From NCBI RefSeq assembly GCF_029960785.1, contig NZ_JASBQE010000008.1, positions 1 through 64,000 of the forward strand: a stretch of 64,000 nucleotides of DNA, in the 5' to 3' direction. The DNA comes from Polyangium sp. 15x6 (lineage in GTDB: Bacteria; Myxococcota_A; Polyangia; Polyangiales; Polyangiaceae). The translations under genes and the position numbers were made by a program. The notes under the pieces are model-generated. The model ran no database searches, had not been told where the DNA came from, and saw only the letters and a list, made by a program, of their open reading frames with translations. Positions 1 through 12,204 of the stretch are shown here, piece after piece (within the stretch, counting starts at the first letter, position 1; each line of letters opens with the position of its first letter).

Positions 1-4621
<4,621 letters not shown>

Positions 4622-4783
4622 GACTGGCTCCTCGCAGGAACGTTCGTGCGCGGGCGCGGGGCGCTTTCCCCCTCGGGCCCGGCGAAAGGGCGACGCTACC
4701 CCAAGCAGTTCTCCGACTCAACGACCTCCATCGATCGCCGACTTGCCTCCGGGCCGCTTCCGTGCCCCAATGATCTTGAAGCG

Positions 4784-5827
4784 ATGCGCGCAGACGACGA
4801 CGAGGAGCCCGGGGAAGAGACCGGCACATTTGGTCCCCTTTTCGACAACCGCGGCACGATGGCCGTCCTCGCCGCGTCCGACGAAAACCTCCCCGCGCCG
4901 CCGCCCCGCGCCGCGTTCCTCGTCGCCTACGACCGGCTCGCCGAGCTCGCCTCCGCGACGCGAAAGCCCTCCTTCGCCGTGGCGCTCGTCGACCCGCGCG
5001 CGCGCCTCGTCGGCGCCGTCCTCTGCGAGGCGGGCTCGCCGCTCACCATCGGCCGGCACACGAAATGCCGCTTGCAAGTGCCCTCGTCCGCGATCTCGCT
5101 CCGCCACATGGCCGGGCTCGTGCTCGCCGACGGCAGCGCGCCGAAGCTCCAGGTCTGGGACCTCAACACGAAGCTCCCCTTCCGCGCCGAGGACGGGCAG
5201 GAGAGCGGCGCGCTCTCCTCCGACGGCCCCACGTACCTCTCGATCGGCGCGTACGCGCTCTGGTTCTTGCCTTGCTCGCCGGACGTCCCGTGGCCCGCGC
5301 GCGCGGGCGACGCGTGGACCTCGATGCCGCCGCGCACGTTCGTCGATCGACGCGCCCCGGCCGCGTCCGACAAGCGCGCCGGCGTCGACGCATTGCCCCC
5401 GCCGCGCCTCCGCGGCGGACCGTATCGCGGCCTCGAGGAGCCCTCGCGCGTCACCACGCAGGCCTCGCCGCTCTTGCTCGGCGACGACGAGGAGCCCGAG
5501 ATCGCCTGGGGCACGATCCGCCTGCAGGCCGGCATGGCGAAAGCGAAGCGGCGCGTCTCGGCGGAGCGGCTCGGGCAGGGCCTGCTCATCGGCCGCTACG
5601 AGCGCTGCGGCCTCTCGCTCGGCGAGATCGACAGGAACGTCTCCCGCGTGCATTTCCTCCTCGTCCGCATCGGCGCCGACGTCTGGGCGATCGACACGGG
5701 CAGCACGAACGGCGTGCGCCGGAACGGCCGCGCCATCGAGGCCGAGGTGCTCGCGGACGTGGATCGCCTGGAGTTCGGCTCGCGCATGATCCTCGACTGG
5801 CAGCGGCTCGAGCACCCGGAGGCGTGA
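4784..5827 (+). CDS. Double FHA-domain protein
   Basis: 347 residues if started at the ATG at 4784. An upstream in-frame ATG at 4646 adds 46 low-complexity residues and is less likely. The C-terminal 85 residues are a clear FHA domain (about 262-335) with LLIGRYERCGLSL, the NVSRVHF motif and the TGSTNGVRRNG turn, the elements that bind phosphothreonine peptides. A second, more diverged FHA-like fold is seen at about residues 78-160 (LTIGRHTKCRL, SAISLRHMAG), where the binding residues are less complete. No signal peptide, so cytoplasmic. Its stop overlaps the ATG of the downstream oxygenase (TGATG), which suggests translational coupling. FHA proteins usually relay Ser/Thr-kinase signals; the partner here is not known. 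Confidence 0.8.
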   Translation: MRADDDEEPGEETGTFGPLFDNRGTMAVLAASDENLPAPPPRAAFLVAYDRLAELASATRKPSFAVALVDPRARLVGAVLCEAGSPLTIGRHTKCRLQVPSSAISLRHMAGLVLADGSAPKLQVWDLNTKLPFRAEDGQESGALSSDGPTYLSIGAYALWFLPCSPDVPWPARAGDAWTSMPPRTFVDRRAPAASDKRAGVDALPPPRLRGGPYRGLEEPSRVTTQASPLLLGDDEEPEIAWGTIRLQAGMAKAKRRVSAERLGQGLLIGRYERCGLSLGEIDRNVSRVHFLLVRIGADVWAIDTGSTNGVRRNGRAIEAEVLADVDRLEFGSRMILDWQRLEHPEA

Positions 5828-6819
5828 TGGCCGAGGGCATCTCCGCCGTCCCGATCGTGGATCTCGGCCCGCTCGTGCGAGGCGGCCCGGACAAACTCAC
5901 CGCGGCGCGGGCGATCGACCAGGCTTGCCGCGGCTCGGGGTTCTTTTACGTCGTGGGCCACGGCGTGGACGAGGCCCTCGCCGCGCGCCTCGACGCGCTC
6001 TGCCGGGCGTTTTTCGCGCAGGATCTCGATCGAAAGATGGAGATTCGCATGGAGAAGGCGGGGCGCGCGTGGCGGGGGTATTTCCCCGTCGGCGGCGAGC
6101 TCACCTCGGGCAAACCCGACCTCAAAGAGGGCATTTATTTCGGCGCCGAGCACGAGGACGACCACCCGCGCGTCCGGGCCCGCGTCCCCCTGCACGGGAA
6201 AAACCTCTTCCCCGACCTCCCCGGGTTCCGCGAGGCCGCGCTCGCGTGGATGGCCGAGATGATTCGCCTCGGGCACGTCATCCTCGAAGGAATGGCCCTC
6301 GGCCTCGGCCTGCCCGCTTCGTATTTCTCCGAGCGTTACACGGCGGATCCCACGATCCTCTTCCGGGCCTTCCATTATCCGCCTCCGGACGGCGACGCCG
6401 AGGGCTGGGGCGTCGGAGAGCATACCGATTATGGGCTCCTCACGATCCTGCGGCAGGACGACGCCGGAGGATTGCAAGTGAAATCGGGCGGCCGCTGGGT
6501 CGAGGCGCCGCCCGTGCCTGGATCCTTCGTTTGCAACATCGGCGACATGCTCGATCGAATGACGGGCGGGCTTTATCGATCCACGCCGCACCGGGTCCAC
6601 AATCGCTCGGGGAGAAATCGGCTCAGCTTGCCGTTTTTCTTCGACCCTGGCTGGGACGCGGAGATCCAGGCGATCGATACGAGCCGTGCGGACGGCCGAG
6701 CGGACGAGCGGTGGGACCGGCAAAACGTGCACGAATTTCGGGGAACCTACGGGCAATGGCTCCTCGGCAAGGTCGCGAAGGTCTTCCCGGAGCTCGGGCA
6801 AGCAGCGGGCGTGACGTGA
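5827..6819 (+). CDS. 2-oxoglutarate/Fe(II)-dependent oxygenase, isopenicillin-N-synthase family
   Basis: 330 residues starting at the ATG that overlaps the FHA stop; GGAGG sits 4 nt upstream. The DIOX_N-type N-terminus is visible (PIVDLGPL near the start, GFFYVVGHGVD at about 39-48). The 2OG-FeII core carries the iron triad H199, D201 (GEHTDYGLLT) and H255 (STPHRV), and the R265-x-S267 pair that binds the 2-oxoglutarate carboxylate. The length is normal for this family, which includes gibberellin/flavonoid-type oxygenases, IPNS and ethylene-forming enzyme. Likely reaction: oxidation of a small substrate with oxygen and 2-oxoglutarate. The substrate cannot be told from sequence. The neighbouring creatininase-like and di-iron genes suggest a tailoring pathway, which is inference. 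Confidence 0.9.
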   Translation: MAEGISAVPIVDLGPLVRGGPDKLTAARAIDQACRGSGFFYVVGHGVDEALAARLDALCRAFFAQDLDRKMEIRMEKAGRAWRGYFPVGGELTSGKPDLKEGIYFGAEHEDDHPRVRARVPLHGKNLFPDLPGFREAALAWMAEMIRLGHVILEGMALGLGLPASYFSERYTADPTILFRAFHYPPPDGDAEGWGVGEHTDYGLLTILRQDDAGGLQVKSGGRWVEAPPVPGSFVCNIGDMLDRMTGGLYRSTPHRVHNRSGRNRLSLPFFFDPGWDAEIQAIDTSRADGRADERWDRQNVHEFRGTYGQWLLGKVAKVFPELGQAAGVT

Positions 6820-6975
6820 AACTCTCCTCGCCTTCCCCCGATTTCCAGAGCTTCCCGGCCCCCTTCGCGGCGAACGCAGAATGCAAGCAAGAGGCCAGGA
6901 CCGTAAAATTTCGCGTCCTCTCGCGATGTCCCAGCGTTCGTGCTATCCGGTAGGGCCTTCGAGAACCACGACCGC

Positions 6976-7767
6976 ATGCGCGCACGACGCCCTCATATCG
7001 CGGAACTCACGACCCAGACGCTGCAATCCCTGCTCACGGGTCCCACGCCGCCCGTCGTGCTCGTCCCGGTCGGCTCCGTCGAGCCGCATGGCCCGCACCT
7101 GCCTCTCGGGACGGACACGATGATCGGCGACGCGGTGGCCGAGCGCGCCGTTTCTTTGCTCGAAGCGCGGGGAACGGTCGCGCTGATCGGCCCGAGCGTG
7201 CCTTATGGCGTCACGCGTTTCGCCGAGGGGTTCGCCGGCGCCGTCACGGTCACGGAGGAGGCGCTCATTGCGTTCCTGCGCGCCGTGATCGAGGGATATC
7301 TGAAAGCCGGCTTTTGCCATGTTTGCCTGGTTTCCAATCACCTCGAGCCCGCGCACGACGCCGCGGTGAGGGCCTCGATCGAAGGGCTTCCCGCGGGCCA
7401 GGCCTCCGTGGCCTCGCCGCTCTCGCGTCGCTGGGCGCGCACGCTCTCGGCGGAGTTCAAGAGCGGCGCCTGTCATGCGGGGCGGTACGAGACGTCCATC
7501 CTGCTCGCGGCAGCCCCGGACACCGTCGACGAGGCCCGCATGGCGGAGCTCCCGGCGCTCGGAATCAGCCTCTCGGACGGTATCCGTCAGGGCAAAACGA
7601 GCTTTCTCGCCATGGGGATCACGGACGCGTATACGGGCGCGCCAGCCGAGGCCACGGCCGAGGAGGGGCGCGATTCGATCGAGCGACTGGCGACGATGGT
7701 CGTCGGCGAAGTGGAAGACGGTCTCGCCGCGAAGGCCCTCGGGGGCGAAGCTTCGCGGAGTCCATGA
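6976..7767 (+). CDS. Creatininase-family metal-dependent amidohydrolase
   Basis: 263 residues from the ATG at 6976; the in-frame ATG at 6940 is less likely because it adds residues with no family similarity. Creatininase metal ligands are all placed: E36 and H38 (GSVEPHGPHLPLG), D47 (GTDT), then H122 and E124 (SNHLEPAHD), equivalent to the Glu-His-Asp-His-Glu set of Pseudomonas creatininase. The later HAGRYETS motif (H168, E172) also fits. Family members open cyclic amides (creatinine), deformylate or cleave amides, or act in cofactor maturation (MftE of mycofactocin). It starts 156 bp after the oxygenase gene and 19 bp before the di-iron gene, all in the same direction. The exact substrate is unknown. 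Confidence 0.88.
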   Translation: MRARRPHIAELTTQTLQSLLTGPTPPVVLVPVGSVEPHGPHLPLGTDTMIGDAVAERAVSLLEARGTVALIGPSVPYGVTRFAEGFAGAVTVTEEALIAFLRAVIEGYLKAGFCHVCLVSNHLEPAHDAAVRASIEGLPAGQASVASPLSRRWARTLSAEFKSGACHAGRYETSILLAAAPDTVDEARMAELPALGISLSDGIRQGKTSFLAMGITDAYTGAPAEATAEEGRDSIERLATMVVGEVEDGLAAKALGGEASRSP

Positions 7768-7786
7768 AGTACCAATAGGGGGGGAA

Positions 7787-8557
7787 ATGACGAAAGCACA
7801 GGAGTCCGGCGGTGACGACCGCTGGCAGCGGACGCTCGTCCAGATGATGCAGGGGCAGGCCTATCGCGAGCTCGCGGCGGCGCACCTCTTCGGCCACGGC
7901 CTGCAATTCGTCCCGGAGATGCGCTGGCTCAAGCTCTTCACCTGGCACATCCGCGAGGAGCTCGAGCACTACGAGGCCGTGGCGCGCATGTACCAGGATT
8001 TCACGGGCGAGAGAGTCGAGCCCGTCGTGAATGCGCGCCTCGCCGAGCGCCCCGTGCCCCTCGCCTCGAGCTTCTACGAGCTCGCGATGGCGCAGTTCCT
8101 TTACGACCGCGGCGGCTTCTGGCAGCTCCGCGAGTACGAAGAATGCAGCTTCGAGCCGTACCGCAAGGTGGTCCGCAAGATCGTCGAGGAAGAGCGTGGA
8201 CACCAGGCGCTCGGCGAGCGGCTCGTCGTGGAGTTGACGCGCACGGGGCGATACGACGCGGACAAACAGAAGATCTTCGAGCGATGGCTGAGGCAGGGGC
8301 TCCTCTCGTTTGGCCGGCCGGGCAGCGAGGGGGCGCGATACGCCATCGCGATGGGGCTGAAAAAGCGTGATCCCGCGGAGGTGATGCAGGACTTCCTCGA
8401 CGACATCACTTCGGCGATGCGCCTGTGCGGCCTCGTGTTCCCGCCGCTCGCCACGCTCGGGATCGAGGGTCCCGAGAAGGTAGCCGTGCCTCCGCCGTCG
8501 GGGCCCGTGAGCGCCCCGCCGCGGACCGAGCGCAGCGCGGGCCAGCCCGCGGTCTAG
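7787..8557 (+). CDS. Ferritin-like di-iron protein, PaaA/PaaC-like
   Basis: 256 residues, ATG at 7787 preceded by a GGGGG-rich ribosome site and only 19 bp after the creatininase-like gene. An all-helical ferritin-like fold is suggested by paired E-x-x-H motifs: REELEHYE (E58, H61) and EEERGHQ (E136, H139), with E28 as a further possible ligand. The sequence resembles the phenylacetate-CoA oxygenase A/C family, but no PaaB, PaaD or PaaE partner genes are nearby, so a role in the phenylacetate pathway is doubtful. The last 40 residues are Pro-rich and probably disordered. Likely a di-iron oxygenase or hydroxylase acting with the upstream oxygenase and amidohydrolase; substrate unknown. Confidence 0.78.
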   Translation: MTKAQESGGDDRWQRTLVQMMQGQAYRELAAAHLFGHGLQFVPEMRWLKLFTWHIREELEHYEAVARMYQDFTGERVEPVVNARLAERPVPLASSFYELAMAQFLYDRGGFWQLREYEECSFEPYRKVVRKIVEEERGHQALGERLVVELTRTGRYDADKQKIFERWLRQGLLSFGRPGSEGARYAIAMGLKKRDPAEVMQDFLDDITSAMRLCGLVFPPLATLGIEGPEKVAVPPPSGPVSAPPRTERSAGQPAV

Positions 8558-9159
8558 AACATCGAGCGGTTCGGCGCTCTGGCCACTCCGGCGGCGACGG
8601 CGGCGCGAATCCGCTGCCATTCCCGATTTGCGCGATTCCGCGCATCGAATACCACAATACGATTCGCCCGCGGCATGCGAATACCTCCACCGAGGACGGC
8701 GTGCGACCGCGCAAAACCCGCGAGAAACGCGATTCTCTCGGCGTGCCCGCGCGGGGCCGGCTTCCGGCGCAACGCGGGGCGCCTCCCCCGCATCATCCTG
8801 TGCGTGCTCGGACTCGTCCTCTTGCCGATCGTGATCGTCTCCGCTGCGGCGGCGGTCGTGATCGCCGGCCGTCCGGTGTCGCGCGTCGTCGCATTCGCGG
8901 GTACGTCCACGCGCGTGGCCCCGAATGCGATGTCGAATGGAGAGGTGGTAACAAAAATCTCCAGTGCGGCTTGCTTGTCCGAGGTCGCTTGGTAACACTT
9001 AATGCATAGGAGCTGCTGACGAAGACGCGCTCCTGAATGAAACGCAGTCGCTTCGGATCGGAGCGCCCCGCGGAGATGCATTGCGCAGCTCCTCGAAGGC
9101 GAGCCAAGTAGCAATAGCTAACGACACACCTGCTTCGATACGGGGGAAAGAAACACACC
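8558..9159. other. 602-bp gap with one doubtful small gene
   Basis: The gap separates the di-iron gene from the small secreted protein gene. Its first 100 bases and its last 170 bases show no coding bias and are lower in GC than the surroundings. One possible small membrane-protein gene is listed separately. The promoter of the gene starting at 9160 should lie in the last 170 bases, but no confident -35/-10 pair was found. Confidence 0.5.
8675..8995 (+). CDS. Possible small single-pass membrane protein
   Basis: 106 residues with no recognisable family. Residues about 40-66 form one strong hydrophobic helix (RIILCVLGLVLLPIVIVSAA and onward), preceded by a basic segment, which predicts an N-in membrane anchor. 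Codons in the middle of the frame end mostly in G or C, as in neighbouring genes, but the first and last parts do not, and there is no good ribosome site. It may be a real small gene, a decayed one, or chance. Weak call. Confidence 0.3.
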   Translation: MRIPPPRTACDRAKPARNAILSACPRGAGFRRNAGRLPRIILCVLGLVLLPIVIVSAAAAVVIAGRPVSRVVAFAGTSTRVAPNAMSNGEVVTKISSAACLSEVAW

Positions 9160-9597
9160 ATGAAGAAGCTGCTTTCGTTTGCGTTCGCCGCCGCGATGAT
9201 CGTGCCCTCCAGCGCCGCCATGGCCCTCACCGAGGGAGCCGCGTTCGAGGTCTACGTCAATGACGACTTCGCGGGGACGATCTATCCCTACCTTTACAAG
9301 GACGCGGGGAAGGCGTGCCTCTACGTGTCCGAGTGGTACAACCAGGGCTACCTCATCAGCGAGGAGTGCGACCTGCTCGAGCGCAAGACGAAGGGCTACC
9401 TGAGCTGCCTCGGCAACAGCTACATCAACTTCCCGACCACGGTCGCGAGCGACGTGTACTGCCGCGGCTTCAATGACTGGGGCCTCTCGCTCCAGATCGA
9501 GTACATGCACGTCGGCGAGCACTACGACGGGTTCGCGGGCGTCGTGAAGTACGCGGGTTACCCGTACGTCAACACGATCGAGGCCTGGGAGTACTGA
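9160..9597 (+). CDS. Small secreted four-cysteine protein of unknown function
   Basis: 145 residues with a strong GGGGGAAAG ribosome site. The N-terminus MKKLLSFAFAAAMIVPSSA is a typical Sec signal peptide, with cleavage expected after AMA at about residue 22. The mature part of about 120 residues has exactly four cysteines (KACLYV, EECDLL, LSCLG, VYCRG), which suggests two disulfides, and it is rich in Tyr, Gly and Asp. No family was recognised. It stands alone, with a 602-bp gap before it and a strong terminator after it, so it is probably monocistronic. The lower GC in its upstream region and its compact form fit a secreted effector, inhibitor or structural protein, but no function can be assigned. 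Confidence 0.8.
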   Translation: MKKLLSFAFAAAMIVPSSAAMALTEGAAFEVYVNDDFAGTIYPYLYKDAGKACLYVSEWYNQGYLISEECDLLERKTKGYLSCLGNSYINFPTTVASDVYCRGFNDWGLSLQIEYMHVGEHYDGFAGVVKYAGYPYVNTIEAWEY

Positions 9598-9644
9598 TCT
9601 CGCGCCGCGGTAGGGCCGGCATTCCGGCCTGACGTGGCGAACCA

Positions 9645-9680
9645 CGGGCGCCGCCGCTCACCACGGCGGCGCCCGTTTCT
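9645..9680 (+). terminator. Rho-independent terminator after the small secreted protein
   Basis: A perfect 12-bp stem (9645-9656 paired with 9664-9675, CGGGCGCCGCCG) with a 7-nt loop is followed by TTTCT. It lies 48 bp after the stop of the secreted-protein gene. Confidence 0.8.
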
Positions 9681-9736
9681 CTCGGCCATCACCCTGAAAT
9701 CATCCTTTTGCCCGACAGGCGATGTCGAGGTTCACG

Positions 9737-11308
9737 ATGCACCTGCCCACGAACCAGAAAAAGCCTTTCTTTCGCTCCCCTGCCGGATGGGCCACGCTCG
9801 GGACCGTGCCGGTCCTCGCCCTCGGCGCTTTCCTTCTCTGGCCTTCCGCTTCGCAGAGCCACGCCGCCGACGCGCCCGACGCGGCTCCCGACGCCCGCGC
9901 GAAATACATCAATCGTGGCCTCTTCCGCTCCGGGGACGAGGAGCCGGGCGATGTGGAGGCGAAGGCGATCACCGGCCGCGTCTATTCGATCGACGGACAG
10001 CCCCTCGCGGGCGTGCAGGTCTCGGCCACGAGCTTCGCCATCGCCGGGAACCTCCCGACGACCGCCGCCTCGCTCGAGACCGACGCCGAGGGCCGCTTCG
10101 AGATGCGCCTGCCCGACGGCAGCTATCAGCTCGTCGCGAACAAGAGCGGATACGGGCCCTCGTTCGTGCCCGCGCAGACCGGCGAGAGCGTGAGCCTCGT
10201 GATGACGAAGAGCGGCGCCGTCCGGGGCCGCGTGCTCGACGCCGATCGCGCGCCGATGCAGCGATTCGTGATCGACGTGCTCACCGCCGCGCCCGATAGC
10301 TTCGCCGCGCCCATGCCGCTCTGGTCCAAGCGATTCGAGGTGACCGACGGCACGTTCGAGGTCGACCAGCTCCCGGCCTGGCCCGTCGTCATTCGCGCGA
10401 CCGCGGTCGACCACGCCCCGGCCTTCTCGAACGCCATCAACATCGAAAAGCCGGGCGACACGCGCGAGGTCGAGCTCGTCCTCGGCGATGGCTGCGTCCT
10501 CGAAGGCACGGTGAAAGACGGCGCCGGGCGCCCGCTCGCGGACGTCTTCATCGACGCCGAGGCGCGCTTCCCCGGCGGCGTGAGCGAGGTCTCGATGGAG
10601 GCCGCGAGCCGCGCCGAGAGCGACGAGAACGGCCGGTTCCGCATCGAGCACGCCCCCTCGGGCAAGGTCGTCATTCGCGGCTACGACGGCGAGCACGCGC
10701 CGAGCACGGTCGTCGTCGAAATGACCGATTGCAAGCTCGCCAAACCCCTCGAGCTCGTCATGTCGGACGGCGGCAGCATCACCGGCGTGGCGCGCAAGGG
10801 CGACGGCAGCCCGCTCCCCGGCGCGCGGCTCACGCTCATGCAGCGCGCGATCGGGTTCGTCAACGTGATTGCCGACGAGGACGGGCAATTCAGGTTCGAT
10901 TCCATCCCGCCGGGCAACACGCGCCTCGAGCTCCTCCATGGCAATCAGCGCACGTCGGCCTCGGTGCGCGTCGAGGAAGGGGGGATCACGGAGCGCGACA
11001 TCACGATTCACTCGACGGGCCAGGGCGAGATTCATGGCCGGATCACGGCGGGCGGCACGCCCCTCGGGGGCGTCCAGGTCCTCGTCGCGGCGAACCGCGG
11101 CCGCGAGAAGGGGCTCGACATCCGGTATCCCGTGACGGACAAGGACGGCGTCTACAAGCTCGCGGGGCTGCCCGAGGGCCATTATGCCGTGAACGTGGTC
11201 ACGTCGGCGAGGACCGAGGGTGTCCAGGTCGAGGAGGGCAAGGTCGCCGTCCTCGACCTCGATATCGCCGAGCCGCAGAAGAAGAGCGCGCGCGAAGAAG
11301 CGGAATGA
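9737..11308 (+). CDS. Carboxypeptidase-regulatory-like domain protein, envelope-anchored
   Basis: 523 residues from the ATG at 9737, which has GAGG 6 nt upstream; an ATG at 9722 adds five residues. A basic start and one hydrophobic segment (WATLGTVPVLALGAFLLWP) give a membrane anchor or uncleaved signal. The rest is a series of about five beta-sandwich modules of the carboxypeptidase regulatory type, each showing the pattern G-x-V...G-x-P-L-x-G-V...T-D-x-x-G-x-F...L-P-x-G-x-Y, for example ITGRVYSIDGQPLAGVQV near residue 80 and YKLAGLPEGHYAV near the C-terminus. No peptidase catalytic residues are present. Such proteins are usually periplasmic or surface scaffolds or carbohydrate-binding parts. 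Function is not known more precisely. Confidence 0.8.
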   Translation: MHLPTNQKKPFFRSPAGWATLGTVPVLALGAFLLWPSASQSHAADAPDAAPDARAKYINRGLFRSGDEEPGDVEAKAITGRVYSIDGQPLAGVQVSATSFAIAGNLPTTAASLETDAEGRFEMRLPDGSYQLVANKSGYGPSFVPAQTGESVSLVMTKSGAVRGRVLDADRAPMQRFVIDVLTAAPDSFAAPMPLWSKRFEVTDGTFEVDQLPAWPVVIRATAVDHAPAFSNAINIEKPGDTREVELVLGDGCVLEGTVKDGAGRPLADVFIDAEARFPGGVSEVSMEAASRAESDENGRFRIEHAPSGKVVIRGYDGEHAPSTVVVEMTDCKLAKPLELVMSDGGSITGVARKGDGSPLPGARLTLMQRAIGFVNVIADEDGQFRFDSIPPGNTRLELLHGNQRTSASVRVEEGGITERDITIHSTGQGEIHGRITAGGTPLGGVQVLVAANRGREKGLDIRYPVTDKDGVYKLAGLPEGHYAVNVVTSARTEGVQVEEGKVAVLDLDIAEPQKKSAREEAE

Positions 11309-11406
11309 ACGTAAAGGCGCGGCGCGGGCGAAGGTGGCTCGTCGCCGCCGCCCGCGCGCCGCGCGTGTGCGATCCAGCCGGTCCGTGATAGGCTGCGTGC
11401 CTCGCC

Positions 11407-12171
11407 ATGCCGGAACCCTTGAAAAACAGGTTTACCTTCGAGCTCGGCACGCCCGAGGGCACGCTGCGCGCGAACCTCGCCATCCCCGCCGAGCCGATGC
11501 GGCTCTCGGACCTCTCGCGGCTGGTGATGCCGCTCGACGAGCAGATCGTCGCCCTCGGCGTCAAGAAACACCTGCCGACCCTCGGGGCGGTCTCGTGCAA
11601 GAAGGGCTGTGATTCCTGCTGTTACCAGCTCGTGCCCATCTCGCCGCCCGAGGCGTTCATGATCCACGACCTCGTCGCGACGATGTCCGAGGCGCGGCAG
11701 GAGGAGGTGCTCACGCGGGTCGTCGACGCCGAGGCGGCGCTCGAATCGTTCGGCCTCGACGAGGCTGCGTTCGCGGAGATGTCGAACGACAACGAGCTGC
11801 GCAAGCTCCTCATCGCGTGGCATCGGCAGGGCATCGCGTGTCCGTTCCTCGAAAACGGGGCGTGCACGGCGTACGCCTCGCGCCCCTCGGGGTGCCGCGA
11901 GTATCTCGTGACGTCGCCGGCGGAGAATTGCTCGAAGCTCGGCGAGGTCGTGGTGCGGAGGCTGCCGGTCTCGATTCGCATGTCGCTCGCGCTCTCGCGC
12001 GTGACCGCCCGCCTGCTCGGCGGCGAGCCCACGATCTTCCCGCTCACGCTGGCCATTGCATGGGCCGAGGCGCACGAGGAGGAAGGTCAGCGCCGATTCG
12101 ACGGCTTCATGCTGGTGAACATGCTGCTGGAGGAGCTGTCCGGGGGCAACCCGGCGGACAAACCGTCCTGA
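11407..12171 (+). CDS. YkgJ-family cysteine cluster protein
   Basis: 254 residues. The family signature is C64-x3-C68-x2-C71-C72 (SCKKGCDSCCYQLV), followed by a second Cys set near residues 142-160 (IACPFLENGACTAY, RPSGCREYL), the pattern of the CxxCxxCC zinc/iron-chelating domain. The protein has no signal peptide and is predicted cytoplasmic. Members bind a metal ion and have been linked to Fe-S or metal handling, but no reaction is established. It is convergent with the large lipoprotein gene to the right (33 bp between stops), so it does not belong to that group. Confidence 0.85.
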   Translation: MPEPLKNRFTFELGTPEGTLRANLAIPAEPMRLSDLSRLVMPLDEQIVALGVKKHLPTLGAVSCKKGCDSCCYQLVPISPPEAFMIHDLVATMSEARQEEVLTRVVDAEAALESFGLDEAAFAEMSNDNELRKLLIAWHRQGIACPFLENGACTAYASRPSGCREYLVTSPAENCSKLGEVVVRRLPVSIRMSLALSRVTARLLGGEPTIFPLTLAIAWAEAHEEEGQRRFDGFMLVNMLLEELSGGNPADKPS

Positions 12172-12204
12172 ACGAGGCTCGTCCGCCGGCGGGGCGCGGG
12201 GGGA

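Noticed and set aside
10885-10905. A tRNA-like GGTTCGATTCC string
   Set aside because: It lies within the coding frame of the carboxypeptidase-regulatory protein and has no surrounding cloverleaf arms.
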